From Agrococcus beijingensis (GTDB lineage Bacteria > Actinomycetota > Actinomycetes > Actinomycetales > Microbacteriaceae): DNA of 62,952 nt. Positions 54,339 through 62,952 of this stretch are shown piece by piece (position 1 is the stretch's first letter; each line of letters starts with the position of its first letter). Where the stretch lies: assembly GCF_030758955.1 (NCBI RefSeq), contig NZ_CP132360.1, positions 2,680,139-2,743,090 of the forward strand. Reading direction: 5' to 3'. The notes below the pieces were generated by a model. It saw only the letters and a program-made list of their open reading frames with translations, was not told the DNA's origin and ran no database searches. A program made the position numbers and the translations under genes.

Positions 54339-55277
54339 ATGACTCCGGCGCAGGCGGTCGAGCGGCTGCTGCGCCAGCTCGCGATCGAGCGGGGGCTCTC
54401 GAAGCACACCGTCGCCGCCTACCGCCGCGACCTGACCGGCTATCTCGCGGTGCTCGAGCAGCGGAAGGTGACGGATGCCGCCGCCATCTCGGGCGAGGAC
54501 GTCGCGGCCTTCCGGTCGGCGCTGGCCGAGCGCGGGCTCGCCGCCTCATCGGTGGCGCGGCACCTCTCCGCGGTGAAGGCACTGCACCGCTGGCTGGTCG
54601 ACGAGCGTGTGGCGGTCGACGACGTCGCGAAGGATCAGCGCCCGCCGAAGCTGCCCTCGCGGCTGCCCACGGCGATCTCGGTCTCGCAGATGCAGCGGCT
54701 GCTCGAGACCGCCGCGGGCGACGAGGCGGCCGCCGCAGACCCGGCAGCGCTGCGCGACCGGGCGCTGCTCGAGCTGCTCTACGCCACCGGCGCCCGCATC
54801 TCGGAGCTCATCGCGCTCGACGTCGACGACCTCCCGGCGCCCGACGACCCGCACGGCCTCGTGCGGGTGACCGGCAAGGGCGCGAAGCAGCGGCTGGTGC
54901 CGATCGGCTCCTTCGCGCGCGCGGCGGTCGAGGCGTGGCTGGTGCGGGGGCGGCCGGCGCTCGCGACGAGGGGCCGCGGCACGCCCGCGCTGCTGCTGGG
55001 CGCCCGCGGCGGGCGCCTCAGCCGCCAGGCGGCGTGGGAGGTCATCCAGCGCGTCGCCGAGGAGGCGGGCGTCGCGCACGTCTCGCCGCACACGTTCCGG
55101 CACTCGTTCGCGACCCACCTGCTCGAGGGCGGCGCCGACGTGCGCGTGGTGCAGGAGCTGCTGGGCCACGCCTCCGTCGCGACCACGCAGATCTACACGC
55201 ACGTCACCGCCGACACGCTGCGCGACATGTACACGACCGCGCACCCGCGGGCGCTGAGCGCGATGCCCCCGCTGTAG
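54339..55277 (+). CDS. xerD: tyrosine recombinase XerD
   Basis: A 312-residue site-specific recombinase that resolves chromosome dimers at dif together with XerC. Catalytic residues: Arg in [13 protein letters not shown] near residue 153, [15 protein letters not shown] near residue 250, [16 protein letters not shown] with the tyrosine near residue 286. It lies in its conserved slot after the NUDIX gene (Rv1701), so it is the housekeeping recombinase, not an integrase of a mobile element. Confidence 0.93.
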   Translation: MTPAQAVERLLRQLAIERGLSKHTVAAYRRDLTGYLAVLEQRKVTDAAAISGEDVAAFRSALAERGLAASSVARHLSAVKALHRWLVDERVAVDDVAKDQRPPKLPSRLPTAISVSQMQRLLETAAGDEAAAADPAALRDRALLELLYATGARISELIALDVDDLPAPDDPHGLVRVTGKGAKQRLVPIGSFARAAVEAWLVRGRPALATRGRGTPALLLGARGGRLSRQAAWEVIQRVAEEAGVAHVSPHTFRHSFATHLLEGGADVRVVQELLGHASVATTQIYTHVTADTLRDMYTTAHPRALSAMPPL

Positions 55278-55376
55278 CCGCTCCGTGCGCCGCTCCCTCC
55301 GATGGTTGAGCCGTGCCGCCGCCGGAGGCGGCTGCACGAGTCGAAACCCCGCCGTCCGCCGAAGCCCCGCCCGATC

Positions 55377-55429
55377 TCCGGTACCCGGTTACCGATCGAG
55401 TCGACCACAGGCGACAACCGGGTACCGGA
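55377..55429. terminator. 14-bp perfect inverted repeat between convergent xerD and GNAT genes
   Basis: TCCGGTACCCGGTT (55377-55390) and AACCGGGTACCGGA (55416-55429) with a 25-bp spacer. It sits between two converging genes and probably ends both transcripts. There is no U-tract. Confidence 0.65.
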
Positions 55430-55435
55430 AGCGGG

Positions 55436-55906
55436 TCAGCGCTCCGGGACCGCGCCCTCCGCCCAGAGCGCTCGCGGGTTCGTGCGGAAGCCCGCGCGCT
55501 CGTAGACCCGGATCGAGCGCGGGCTGGCGTGCACCGTGACGTGCTCGAGGCCGAGCTCGCGCGCCCGGGTGAGCACCGCATCCGCCAGCCTCGTGCCGAG
55601 ACCGCGGCCGCGCGCCTCCGGCACGACGTAGCAGCTCTGCAGGTCGCCCGAGCGCCGATCGAGCGCGCGCGGCGTGGGCACGCGCGCCTGCACGGCGAGC
55701 CATGCCATGCCGACGATCTCGTCGTCGACGAGCGCGACGAAGGGCACGTGCGAGTCGCGGTGCCCGCGCGCCCAGGCGGCTGCCGCCGTCACGTACGCGT
55801 CGTGCTCGGGGAGCGCCTCGTCGGCGGTCTCGCGCACCCAGCGCCAGCGCAGCGCCGCCAGCGCCTCGAGCTCGTGGTCCTCCGCCTCGCGCACCGCGTC
55901 GTCCAT
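55436..55906 (-). CDS. GNAT-family N-acetyltransferase
   Basis: A 156-residue acetyltransferase. The acetyl-CoA pyrophosphate loop is VVPEARGRGLGTRL near residue 95, with the preceding VGMAWLAVQ strand and the C-terminal IRVYERAGFR. Substrate unknown. It interrupts the otherwise co-directional block between xerD and parA. A TAGGTT hexamer lies 6 nt upstream of its ATG. Confidence 0.88.
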   Translation of the reverse strand: MDDAVREAEDHELEALAALRWRWVRETADEALPEHDAYVTAAAAWARGHRDSHVPFVALVDDEIVGMAWLAVQARVPTPRALDRRSGDLQSCYVVPEARGRGLGTRLADAVLTRARELGLEHVTVHASPRSIRVYERAGFRTNPRALWAEGAVPER

Positions 55907-55912
55907 GGGCCA

Positions 55913-55918
55913 AACCTA
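55913..55918 (-). promoter_or_regulatory. -10 element of the GNAT gene (leaderless)
   Basis: TAGGTT on the minus strand, 6 nt before the ATG at 55906. Confidence 0.5.
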
Positions 55919-55921
55919 GGC

Positions 55922-55946
55922 GGTTGAGGCTCAACCAGAGGTTGAG
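55922..55946. repeat. GGTTGAG heptamer cluster
   Basis: GGTTGAG (55922-55928), CTCAACC (55930-55936) and GGTTGAG (55940-55946) between the divergent GNAT and parA-like genes. The first two form an inverted repeat. Possibly a regulator site. Confidence 0.45.
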
Positions 55947-55989
55947 ATACACGCCGTCGCGACCTCCCGGCGATGTCGCCGGAGGTTCT

Positions 55990-55995
55990 TAGACT
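55990..55995 (+). promoter_or_regulatory. -10 element of the parA-like gene (leaderless)
   Basis: TAGACT, 7 nt before the GTG at 56003. Confidence 0.5.
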
Positions 55996-56002
55996 CGGAG
56001 CC

Positions 56003-56881
56003 GTGAGCACGCGCAACGAGACCCTGGACGGCATGGAGGCACCTTCGGTCGGGCCCACGGGCCGACCCGAGCGCGACTTCCCGAGCCCTGCGCCGCTGAA
56101 GAGCCACGGCCCCGCCCGCATCGTCACGATGTGCAACCAGAAGGGCGGCGTCGGCAAGACGACGACGACCATCAACCTGGGCGCCACCGTCGCCGAGTAC
56201 GGCCGCCGCGTGCTGGCGGTCGACTTCGACCCGCAGGGCGCGCTGAGCGCCGGGCTGGGCGTCGACAACCACGAGGCGCTCACGATCTACGACCTGCTGC
56301 TGAACCCGCGCCTCGATCCGAAGGAGGCGATCCAGCAGACGACCGTCGAGGGCCTCGACGTGATCGCCGCCAACATCGACCTCTCGGCCGCCGAGGTGCA
56401 CCTCGTCAACGAGGTCGCGCGCGAGCAGATCCTGGCGCGCGTGCTGCGCAAGGTCGCCGACGACTACGACCTGATCCTCATCGACTGCCAGCCCTCGCTC
56501 GGCCTGCTCACCGTGAACGCGCTCACCGCCGCGCACGGCGTGCTGATCCCGCTCGAGAGCGAGTACTTCGCGCTCCGCGGCGTCGCGCTGCTGAAGGAGA
56601 CCATCGAGAAGGTGCAGGACCGCCTGAACCCGGCGCTCGAGCTCGACGGCATCCTCGTCACCATGTTCGACGCCCGCACCCTGCACGCCCGCGAGGTCAT
56701 GGAGCGCGTCGTCGACACCTTCGGCGACACGGTGCTCGAGACCGTCGTGCGCCGCACGGTGAAGTTCCCGGACGCATCCGTCGCGGGCATCCCCGTGACG
56801 CAGTTCGCACCCGAGCACGCAGCTTCCGAGACGTACCGCAAGCTCGCCCGCGAGCTGATCTCCCGCGGCGCGATCGCCTGA
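56003..56881 (+). CDS. ParA-family ATPase (Rv1708-like)
   Basis: A 292-residue deviant Walker A ATPase. The P-loop is KGGVGKTTT near residue 47, the second motif is VDFDPQGALS, and Walker B is DLILIDCQPSLG. This is the ParA-like copy tied to scpA and scpB, distinct from the chromosomal parAB pair, and probably helps load or position condensin. The GTG at 56003 is preferred over an ATG at 55973 because of the -10 hexamer 7 nt upstream. Confidence 0.92.
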   Translation: MSTRNETLDGMEAPSVGPTGRPERDFPSPAPLKSHGPARIVTMCNQKGGVGKTTTTINLGATVAEYGRRVLAVDFDPQGALSAGLGVDNHEALTIYDLLLNPRLDPKEAIQQTTVEGLDVIAANIDLSAAEVHLVNEVAREQILARVLRKVADDYDLILIDCQPSLGLLTVNALTAAHGVLIPLESEYFALRGVALLKETIEKVQDRLNPALELDGILVTMFDARTLHAREVMERVVDTFGDTVLETVVRRTVKFPDASVAGIPVTQFAPEHAASETYRKLARELISRGAIA

Positions 56882-56904
56882 CGGCGGCGTGCTCCACCGA
56901 CACC

Positions 56905-57720
56905 GTGCCGTCGCCTGACGCGGAGGTCGCCGAGCCCGGCGGCTTCCGGCTCGCGCTCGACAACTTCGACGGGCCCTTCGACCTGCTGCTGACCCTCATC
57001 GGCAACCGTTCGATGGACGTCACCGAGATCCTGCTCGGACGGGTGACGGATGAGTTCATCGCCTATGTGCGCACGCTCGACACCCATGAGGAGCTCGAGC
57101 AGGCGAGCGAGTTCATCGTCGTCGCCGCCACGCTGCTCGACCTGAAGATCGCGTCGCTGCTGCCCGCCGGCGACGTCGTCGACAGCGAGGACGTCGCGCT
57201 GCTCGAGGCTCGCGACCTGCTCTTCGCACGGCTGCTGCAGTACCGCGCGTTCAAGCAGGCGGCGGCGTGGGTCGATGAGCGCATCGGCGTCGAGTCGAGC
57301 AGGCACGCGCGCTCGGTGCGGCTCGAGGACCGGTTCCGGCAGCGCACGCCGGAGCTGAGGTGGACGCTGTCGGCCGACGACTTCGCCGCGCTCGCGCTGC
57401 TCGCGCTCACGCCCCGCGAGCTGCCGACCGTGGGCCTGGCGCACCTGCACGCGCCGCTCGTCTCGATCCGCGAGCAGGCCGCGCACATCGTCTCGATGCT
57501 GCGGCAGCGGGGCACGACCACGTTCCGCGCGCTGATCGCCGGCGAGGCGACGCGCGGCGTCATCGTCGCGCGGTTCCTCGCCGTGCTCGAGCTCTACCGC
57601 CACGCCGCCATCAGCTTCGAGCAGCTCGAGCCGCTCGGCGAGCTGTCGATCAGCTGGACCGGCCACGACTTCCGCGACGAGGACCTCGTCGCGCTGGGGG
57701 CAGACTATGACCATGCCTGA
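56905..57720 (+). CDS. scpA: segregation and condensation protein A
   Basis: A 271-residue kleisin subunit of the Smc-ScpAB condensin. The N-terminal motif FDGPFDLLLTLI near residue 25 is the Smc-binding region, and the C-terminal winged helix has FRALIAGEATRGVIVARFLAVLEL. GTG start 24 bases after parA; its end overlaps scpB by 14 bases. Confidence 0.94.
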   Translation: MPSPDAEVAEPGGFRLALDNFDGPFDLLLTLIGNRSMDVTEILLGRVTDEFIAYVRTLDTHEELEQASEFIVVAATLLDLKIASLLPAGDVVDSEDVALLEARDLLFARLLQYRAFKQAAAWVDERIGVESSRHARSVRLEDRFRQRTPELRWTLSADDFAALALLALTPRELPTVGLAHLHAPLVSIREQAAHIVSMLRQRGTTTFRALIAGEATRGVIVARFLAVLELYRHAAISFEQLEPLGELSISWTGHDFRDEDLVALGADYDHA

Positions 57721-58357
57721 CACCGCCGAGCAGACCGCCGACTCGCGCGCCGGGCGCGACGCGCCGGCGGCCGAGCCGGCCACCTCGGCGGCGTCCGCGC
57801 GCCCGCTCGAGCGCCGCATCGAGGCGATCCTGATGGTCGCCGACGAGCCGCAGGGCGCCGTGCACCTCGCGACCGCGCTGCAGGCTCCGGTGAAGCAGGT
57901 GAAGGCCGCCATCGAGGCGCTCCGCCGCGACTACGACGGCGAGCCGGTCGGCGACCGCCCGGCCGGCCCGGAGCGGGGCTTCGAGCTGCGCGAGGTCGGT
58001 GGCGGCTGGCGCATCTACGTGCGCGCCGCCTACGACGACGACGCCGCCGACTTCGTGCTCACGCAGACGCCCTCGAAGCTGTCGCAGGCGGCGCTCGAGA
58101 CGCTCGCGGTGATCGCCTACAAGCAGCCCATCACGCGCGGCGCGGTCGCGGCCATCCGCGCCGTCAACGTCGACTCGGTGGTGCGCACGCTGCTGGGCCG
58201 CGGGCTGATCCGCGAGGCCTTCGCCGACAGCGAGACCGGCGCCATCCACTACGAGACGACCGAGCTGCTGCTGACGCAGCTGGGCCTCAACTCGCTCGAC
58301 GAGCTCCCGCCGATCTCGCCGCTGCTGCCCGACGGCGAAGAGGAGCTGACGCTGTGA
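57707..58357 (+). CDS. scpB: segregation and condensation protein B
   Basis: A 216-residue protein with two winged-helix domains (IEAILMVADEPQGAV and LAVIAYKQPITRGAVAAIRAV). It dimerises on ScpA. An N-terminal Ala/Glu-rich stretch of about 30 residues precedes the fold. ATG at 57707 or 57713. The stop overlaps the next GTG (GTGA). Confidence 0.94.
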   Translation: MTMPDTAEQTADSRAGRDAPAAEPATSAASARPLERRIEAILMVADEPQGAVHLATALQAPVKQVKAAIEALRRDYDGEPVGDRPAGPERGFELREVGGGWRIYVRAAYDDDAADFVLTQTPSKLSQAALETLAVIAYKQPITRGAVAAIRAVNVDSVVRTLLGRGLIREAFADSETGAIHYETTELLLTQLGLNSLDELPPISPLLPDGEEELTL

Positions 58358-59139
58358 ACGACGCACGCACCCGGGGCGAGAGCCTTGACGGCGAGAGCCT
58401 TCCCTCCGCAGAGGGAGAGCGCCTGCAGAAGGTCCTCGCCGCAGCAGGCGTCGCGAGCCGCCGCGTCGTCGAGGACATGATCGTCGCCGGCCGCATCACG
58501 GTCGACGGCCACGTCGTGACCGAGCTGGGCTCACGCATCCGCCCCGATGCGCGCGTGACGGTCGACGGCACCGCCGTGCAGCTCGACGTCTCGAAGCGCT
58601 ACCTGATGCTCAACAAGCCCACCGGCGTGGTCTCGACCATGGCCGACGAGCAGGGCCGGCCCGACCTGCGCGAGTTCACCGACCAGATCGAGGAGCGCGT
58701 CTACAACGTCGGCCGCCTCGACGCCGAGACCAGCGGCCTGCTGCTGCTCACGAACGACGGCGAGGTGGCGCACGTGCTCGCCCACCCCTCGTTCGGGGTC
58801 GAGAAGACCTACGTGGCCAAGGTGCGCGGCGAGGTCGACCAGCGCGTGATCCGGCAGCTGCTGCAGGGCTTCGAGCTCGAGGACGGCGAGATCCACGCCG
58901 ACGCGGCGCGCATCGTCGGCAGCCCCTCGCGCGGCTTCTCGATGGTCGAGCTGACGCTCCACTCGGGCCGCAACCGCATCGTGCGCCGCATGCTCGACCA
59001 CGTCGGGCACCCGGTCGTCGACCTGGTGCGGCGCTCCTTCGGCCCGCTGCACCTGGGCACCCTGCGGTCGGGGCACGTGCGCGAACTCACTACCATGGAA
59101 CGCGGCGCCATCCTCACTCTCGCGAGGTCGGCGCCGTAA
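58354..59139 (+). CDS. rluB: 23S rRNA pseudouridine synthase (RluB type)
   Basis: A 261-residue RsuA/RluB-family enzyme. The S4 domain (LQKVLAAAGVASRRVVEDMI) is followed by the catalytic GRLDAETSGLLLLTNDG with the essential Asp near residue 122. It modifies a uridine in the peptidyl transferase region of 23S rRNA. GTG start overlapping scpB. Confidence 0.93.
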   Translation: MNDARTRGESLDGESLPSAEGERLQKVLAAAGVASRRVVEDMIVAGRITVDGHVVTELGSRIRPDARVTVDGTAVQLDVSKRYLMLNKPTGVVSTMADEQGRPDLREFTDQIEERVYNVGRLDAETSGLLLLTNDGEVAHVLAHPSFGVEKTYVAKVRGEVDQRVIRQLLQGFELEDGEIHADAARIVGSPSRGFSMVELTLHSGRNRIVRRMLDHVGHPVVDLVRRSFGPLHLGTLRSGHVRELTTMERGAILTLARSAP

Positions 59140-59153
59140 CCAAGGAGCCTTTC

Positions 59154-60233
59154 GTGACCCACCGACTGCGCGGCCCTGTGCGCATCGTCGGCACCGGCCT
59201 GCTCGGCACCTCCATCGGCCTCGGGCTCGCCGCCCGCGGCGTCGAGGTGCAGCTGAGCGACGCCTCGCCGACCGCCATGGCGCTCGCCGCCGACTACGGC
59301 GCGGGGCGGGCGGCCGCCGAGGGCGATGCCCCGGAGCTGATCGTCGTCGCCGTGCCGCCCGACGTCACGGCGCAGGTCGTGGCCGCAGAGCTCGCGGCGT
59401 TCCCGGATGCGGTGGTCACCGACGTCGCGTCGGTCAAGGCCGTGCCGCTCGCGCAGCTGCGGCAGCTCGGCGCCGACATCAGCCGCTACCTCGGCTCGCA
59501 CCCGATGGCCGGCAGGGAGCGCTCCGGGGCGCTCGCAGGATCCGGCGACCTCTTCGTCGGACGCCCCTGGGTGATCGCCGGCCACGACGCGATCTCCTAC
59601 GAGCGCGGCAGCCTCGTCGACGACCTCATCCTCGACCTGGGTGCCGTGCCGATCGAGTCGACGCCCGAAGAGCACGACCGTGCGGTCGCGATCGTCAGCC
59701 ACCTGCCGCAGCTCGTCTCGTCGCTGATGGCGGCTCGCCTCGTCGACGCGCCCGACGAGGCGCTGCGCCTCGCCGGCGGCGGCGTGCGCGACGTCACCCG
59801 CATCGCCGCCTCCGATCCCGCGCTCTGGATCCAGATCCTGGGCGCCAACGCCCCGGCCGTGGTCGAGCAGCTGCGCGCCCTCCAGGCCGATCTCGCGACG
59901 CTCGTCGGCGCGCTCGACGACGTGGACGCATCCGGGAGCCGGAAGACGGTGGCGGATGCGCTGCGTGCCGGCAACGAGGGCGTCGCACGGCTGCCGGGCA
60001 AGCACGGCACGCACACGCGCTTCACGCGTGTGCAGGTGCGGGTCGACGACCGGCCCGGACAGCTCGCCCGCCTGCTGGTCGACATCGGCGACGCGGGCGT
60101 GAACCTCGAGGACGTGCGGCTCGACCACGCCGAGGGCGCCCAGTTCGGCGTCGCCGAGATCACCGTGCTCCCCGAGTCGGTGGTGCACCTGCACGACGCG
60201 CTCGAGGCGCTCGGCTGGCAGGTGGTGGCATGA
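59154..60233 (+). CDS. tyrA: prephenate dehydrogenase
   Basis: A 359-residue NAD(P)-dependent dehydrogenase of tyrosine synthesis. The cofactor motif is IVGTGLLGTS near residue 11, the catalytic His is in GSHPMAGRERSG, and SHLPQ follows. A C-terminal ACT regulatory domain starts about residue 287 (VQVRVDDRPGQLARLLVDIG), so feedback control by tyrosine is likely. GTG behind AAGGAG. Its stop overlaps cmk (ATGA). Confidence 0.93.
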   Translation: MTHRLRGPVRIVGTGLLGTSIGLGLAARGVEVQLSDASPTAMALAADYGAGRAAAEGDAPELIVVAVPPDVTAQVVAAELAAFPDAVVTDVASVKAVPLAQLRQLGADISRYLGSHPMAGRERSGALAGSGDLFVGRPWVIAGHDAISYERGSLVDDLILDLGAVPIESTPEEHDRAVAIVSHLPQLVSSLMAARLVDAPDEALRLAGGGVRDVTRIAASDPALWIQILGANAPAVVEQLRALQADLATLVGALDDVDASGSRKTVADALRAGNEGVARLPGKHGTHTRFTRVQVRVDDRPGQLARLLVDIGDAGVNLEDVRLDHAEGAQFGVAEITVLPESVVHLHDALEALGWQVVA

Positions 60234-60907
60234 GCGGCATGGCGTCGGCCACCGTCATCGCCATCGACGGCCCCGCGGGCAGCGGCAAGTCGTCGGTGGC
60301 TCGTGCCGTCGCGCGCGCGCTCGGCTTCCAGTTCCTCGACACCGGCGCCGCCTACCGGGCGCTGACGTGGCTGATCCTCGAGCGCGGCGGCGACACCGAC
60401 GACGAGCAGACGGTCGTCGGCAGCCTCGGCGCGCTCGACTCGCTCGAGCTGACCGTCGACGCCGCCGGGCAGCGCGTCGTCATCGAGGGCCACGACGTGA
60501 CCGAGGCGATCCGCACCGAGCGCATCTCGGGCGCCGTCTCGGGGGTCGCCCGCACGATCGCCGCGCGCGAAGCCGTCAACGTGCGCTTCCGCGACATCAT
60601 CGCCCATGCCGCCCCCGGCATCGTCGCGGAGGGCCGCGACATCACGACCGTCGTCGCGCCCGACGCCGACGTGCGCGTGCTGCTGACCGCCGACGAGGCG
60701 GTCCGCATCCGCCGCCGCTTCGGCGACGTCGGCGGCGACCAGCACCAGGTGGGTGCGAGCCTCGCAGCTCGCGACGCCTCCGATTCCCGAGTGGTCGACT
60801 TCCTGAACGCCGCAGACGGCGTCAGCGTCGTCGACTCCACCCATCTGACCTTCGACGAGACGGTCGACGCGATCGTCCGCCTCGCGACCGAGGAGAGCCA
60901 TGACTGA
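60230..60907 (+). CDS. cmk: cytidylate kinase
   Basis: A 225-residue NMP kinase that phosphorylates CMP and dCMP. The P-loop is [10 protein letters not shown] near residue 11, [12 protein letters not shown] is the acceptor region, and EGRDITTVV lies near residue 138. It overlaps der by 8 bases, the same cmk-der pair as Rv1712-Rv1713. Confidence 0.95.
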   Translation: MSGMASATVIAIDGPAGSGKSSVARAVARALGFQFLDTGAAYRALTWLILERGGDTDDEQTVVGSLGALDSLELTVDAAGQRVVIEGHDVTEAIRTERISGAVSGVARTIAAREAVNVRFRDIIAHAAPGIVAEGRDITTVVAPDADVRVLLTADEAVRIRRRFGDVGGDQHQVGASLAARDASDSRVVDFLNAADGVSVVDSTHLTFDETVDAIVRLATEESHD

Positions 60908-62426
60908 CCAGAACCCGAACGAGACGTTCGACGACGACTTCGACCCGGATGCCGCGGTGCCGGTCGACGCCGAGAGCGACGGCTTCGAGACCGACGAGGC
61001 GCGCGTCACGGCGCTGCGCGCCGGGCTCTCCGACTACGAGCTCGACGAGGAGGACGCGGCCCTGCTCGAGCTCGCCGCGGCGGGCCCCGATGGCATCCAG
61101 ATCCTGCCGGCGCTGCCGGTGCTGGCGATCGTCGGCCGCCCGAACGTCGGCAAGTCGGCGCTCGTGAACCGCATCCTGGGCCGCCGCGAAGCGGTCGTCG
61201 AGGACACGCCGGGCGTCACGCGCGACCGCGTCTCCTACAAGGCCGAGTGGAACGGGCGCCGGTTCACGGTCGTCGACACCGGCGGCTGGGAGCCCGATGC
61301 GCGCGGCATCGACCGCTCGGTGGCGCTGCAGGCCGAGGTGGCGGTGGATCTGGCGGATGCGGTGCTGTTCGTCGTCGACGTCAACGTCGGCCCGACCTCG
61401 ACCGACGAGCACGTCGTGCGGATGCTGCGGTCGTCGAACCGCCCGGTGATCCTGGTCGCGAACAAGTCCGACGACTCGCGCCGCGACATGGAGGCCGCGT
61501 CGCTCTGGAGCCTCGGGCTCGGCGAGCCGCTGCCCGTCTCGGCCGTGCACGGCCGAGGCGTCGCCGACATGCTCGACGTCGCCATGAAGGCGCTGCCCGA
61601 GATCTCCGCGGTCGCGAAGGAGGAGCTCGGCGGACCCCGCCGCGTCGCCCTGCTGGGCCGCCCGAACGTCGGCAAGTCGAGCCTGCTGAACAAGGCGGCG
61701 GGGGAGGAGCGGGTCGTCGTCAACGAGATGGCCGGCACGACCCGCGACCCGGTCGACGAGCAGATCGAGCTCGGCGGGCGCGTCTGGCGGTTCGTCGACA
61801 CCGCCGGCATCCGCCGCCGTGTGCACCTGCAGCAGGGCGCCGACTTCTACGCGACGCTGCGCACGCAGGCGGCGCTCGAGAAGGCCGAGGTCGCGGTCGT
61901 GCTCATCGACGTCACCGAGCCGGTCTCGGAGCAGGACGTGCGCATCATCGACCTCGTGCTCGAGTCGGGCCGCGCGCTCGTGCTGGCGTTCAACAAGTGG
62001 GATCAGCTCGACGACGAGCGCCGCCGCTACCTCGAGCGGGAGATCGAGAAGGATCTCGCGCACGTCGCCTGGGCGCCGCGAGTCAACATCTCGGCGCGCA
62101 CCGGCCGCCACCTCGAGAAGCTCGTGCCGGCGCTCGAGCTCGCGCTCGACTCGTGGGACACGCGCGTGCCGACCGGCAAGCTGAACGCGTTCATCGCCGA
62201 GATCGTCGCCGCCCACCCGCACCCACTGCGGGGCGGCAAGCAGCCGCGCATCCTGTTCGCGACCCAGGCGACGACGCGTCCGCCGACCTTCGTGCTGTTC
62301 ACGACCGGGTTCCTCGACCCGGGCTACCGACGCTTCATCGAGCGTCGTCTGCGCGAGGACTACGGCTTCGAGGGCTCGCCCATCCAGGTCAACATGCGAG
62401 TGCGCGAAAAGAGAGAGCGCCGATAG
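60900..62426 (+). CDS. der: ribosome-assembly GTPase Der (EngA)
   Basis: A 508-residue double GTPase for 50S subunit assembly. After an acidic N-terminal extension of ~70 residues come two G domains, [12 protein letters not shown] and [12 protein letters not shown], with NKSD and NKWD recognition motifs, then the KH-like domain. The protein ends [10 protein letters not shown], and the stop codon falls inside the hairpin at 62413-62434. Confidence 0.95.
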   Translation: MTDQNPNETFDDDFDPDAAVPVDAESDGFETDEARVTALRAGLSDYELDEEDAALLELAAAGPDGIQILPALPVLAIVGRPNVGKSALVNRILGRREAVVEDTPGVTRDRVSYKAEWNGRRFTVVDTGGWEPDARGIDRSVALQAEVAVDLADAVLFVVDVNVGPTSTDEHVVRMLRSSNRPVILVANKSDDSRRDMEAASLWSLGLGEPLPVSAVHGRGVADMLDVAMKALPEISAVAKEELGGPRRVALLGRPNVGKSSLLNKAAGEERVVVNEMAGTTRDPVDEQIELGGRVWRFVDTAGIRRRVHLQQGADFYATLRTQAALEKAEVAVVLIDVTEPVSEQDVRIIDLVLESGRALVLAFNKWDQLDDERRRYLEREIEKDLAHVAWAPRVNISARTGRHLEKLVPALELALDSWDTRVPTGKLNAFIAEIVAAHPHPLRGGKQPRILFATQATTRPPTFVLFTTGFLDPGYRRFIERRLREDYGFEGSPIQVNMRVREKRERR

Positions 62427-62590
62427 GCGCTCTCGCGAAGGTCCTTTCGGACCTTCGCCGCGCACTCGCCGAGGCCGTCTCGGCCGAGGAGAGGGAAAAG
62501 AGGGAGCGCCGGTAGGCGCTCTCGCGAAGACCCTTCCGAGGCCGTCTCGGCCGACGGCGGGAAGAGGGAGCGCCGGTAGGCGCTGGCCGG
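62406..62590. repeat. cluster of hairpins with three copies of the der end
   Basis: Hairpin GAGAGCGCC-GATA-GGCGCTCTC (62413-62434) holds the der stop. Next is GCGAAGGTCC-TTTC-GGACCTTCGC (62435-62458), then GCCGAG-GCCGT-CTCGGC (62468-62484). The run gagggaaaagagggagcgccggtaggcgct (given in parts: AGAGGGAGCGCC, GGTA, GGCGCT) repeats at about 62490-62520 and 62562-62582, and gaggccgtctcggccga also recurs near 62537. The cluster may end der transcription. Confidence 0.75.
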
Positions 62591-62952
62591 GCAGCAACTT
62601 CGTCTACTAGGAAAGTCTCGTGAGCCTATGCGGCCACGGGGGTCCTTCACCTTCGGGCCAGCGTCGCCCGCCATGTCGATGACGCGCTGCATGTGGGCGG
62701 CCAGCAGCGCACGGCGTTCGCCCTCCATGCGCGCCGACTGCGTCTCGATCGCCCGCAGGCGCGCCACGAACTCGGTGTCCTGGCGCAGCCGCTCCTCGAG
62801 CTCCGACTCCGGCACCCGCGGCAGCGGCGGCAGCTGCGCACCCGCCGCGACCTCCTCGTCGGTCATCGCCAGGATCCGACGGGTCAGCTCGGCATCGAAG
62901 TCGTCGAGCGAGGCCTGCAGCTCATCGGCCGACTGCCCGAACGGATCGACCG
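62591..62952 (-). pseudogene. probable DUF222/HNH N-terminal fragment, partial at window edge
   Basis: An open frame runs in from the right edge (VDPFGQSADELQASLDDFDA), continues through DEEVAAGAQLPPLPRVPESE and RLRAIETQSARMEGERRALL, then loses family-like sequence around 62600 and runs into the der hairpin repeats. Helical, charged and without catalytic motifs, it resembles the start of a DUF222 domain. The identity is tentative; the real start lies beyond the window. The break at the repeat cluster suggests a truncated gene. Confidence 0.4.

Noticed and set aside
54339..55277. Integrase of a mobile element
   Set aside because: Gene order and motifs fit housekeeping XerD in its conserved position after pyrG and NUDIX.

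Overview
The window is high-GC DNA of an actinobacterium, most likely a member of the Microbacteriaceae (Micrococcales; an Agrococcus-like genome would fit). Signs are the GC-rich third codon positions, many GTG starts, many leaderless genes (a TANNNT -10 hexamer 6-7 nt before the start codon), DUF222/HNH remnants, and two gene blocks whose order is shared with other Actinobacteria. The genus is my inference; no rRNA is present.

Layout. 0-9.9 kb is accessory: an aldo/keto reductase, a TfoX-like protein, a decayed HNH endonuclease end, small membrane proteins, a P-loop kinase, a three-gene ABC importer (lipoprotein, ATPase, fused permease), a guanidine-III riboswitch driving two SMR exporter subunits, and cysK-cysE. 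9.9-20.8 kb is a core block: prmC, a Sua5-type protein, a WecA/TagO-type transferase, atpI-like, the complete F1Fo ATP synthase operon atpBEFHAGDC (with a short epsilon), then yaaA and a RecQ helicase. 22.5-34.8 kb is mixed: a 38-bp repeat array; a coupled minus-strand operon (MFS transporter, clpS, DUF2017, pdxY) divergent from an iron-regulated siderophore-interacting protein with an IdeR/DtxR box between them; a long GAPDH; an FBP zinc-finger protein; tRNA-Pro(GGG); DoxX-like; two PAP2 phosphatases; a YCII protein; and a minus-strand P450/ferredoxin/ferredoxin reductase set with a TetR regulator.

From 35.0 to 41.85 kb a six-gene plus-strand operon runs divergently from the P450 set: a tandem pair of phosphotriesterase-family proteins (the first has lost its metal ligands), an FAD monooxygenase, an HSL-type esterase, a metallo-beta-lactamase-fold hydrolase and a CocE/NonD-type acyl hydrolase. 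Together with the P450 system this looks like a compact oxidative and hydrolytic catabolic island for an ester or lactone of unknown identity. It is the best candidate here for an undescribed pathway.

42.7-62.4 kb is a second core block matching the Rv1691-Rv1713 order of Mycobacterium tuberculosis: an Arg/Asp/Gly-repeat TPR protein, HAD-IIA phosphatase, (inserted MBL hydrolase, APH-like kinase, SDR), a small conserved protein, tlyA, NAD kinase, recN, pyrG, NUDIX, xerD, (GNAT), parA-like, scpA, scpB, rluB, tyrA, cmk, der. Most neighbours overlap by 1-14 bases.

Four broken pieces of DUF222/HNH endonuclease genes lie at 1.6, 22.6, 42.1 and 62.6 kb. Three of them touch or nearly touch short GC-rich repeats able to form hairpins; the fourth has such an array about 1.5 kb away.
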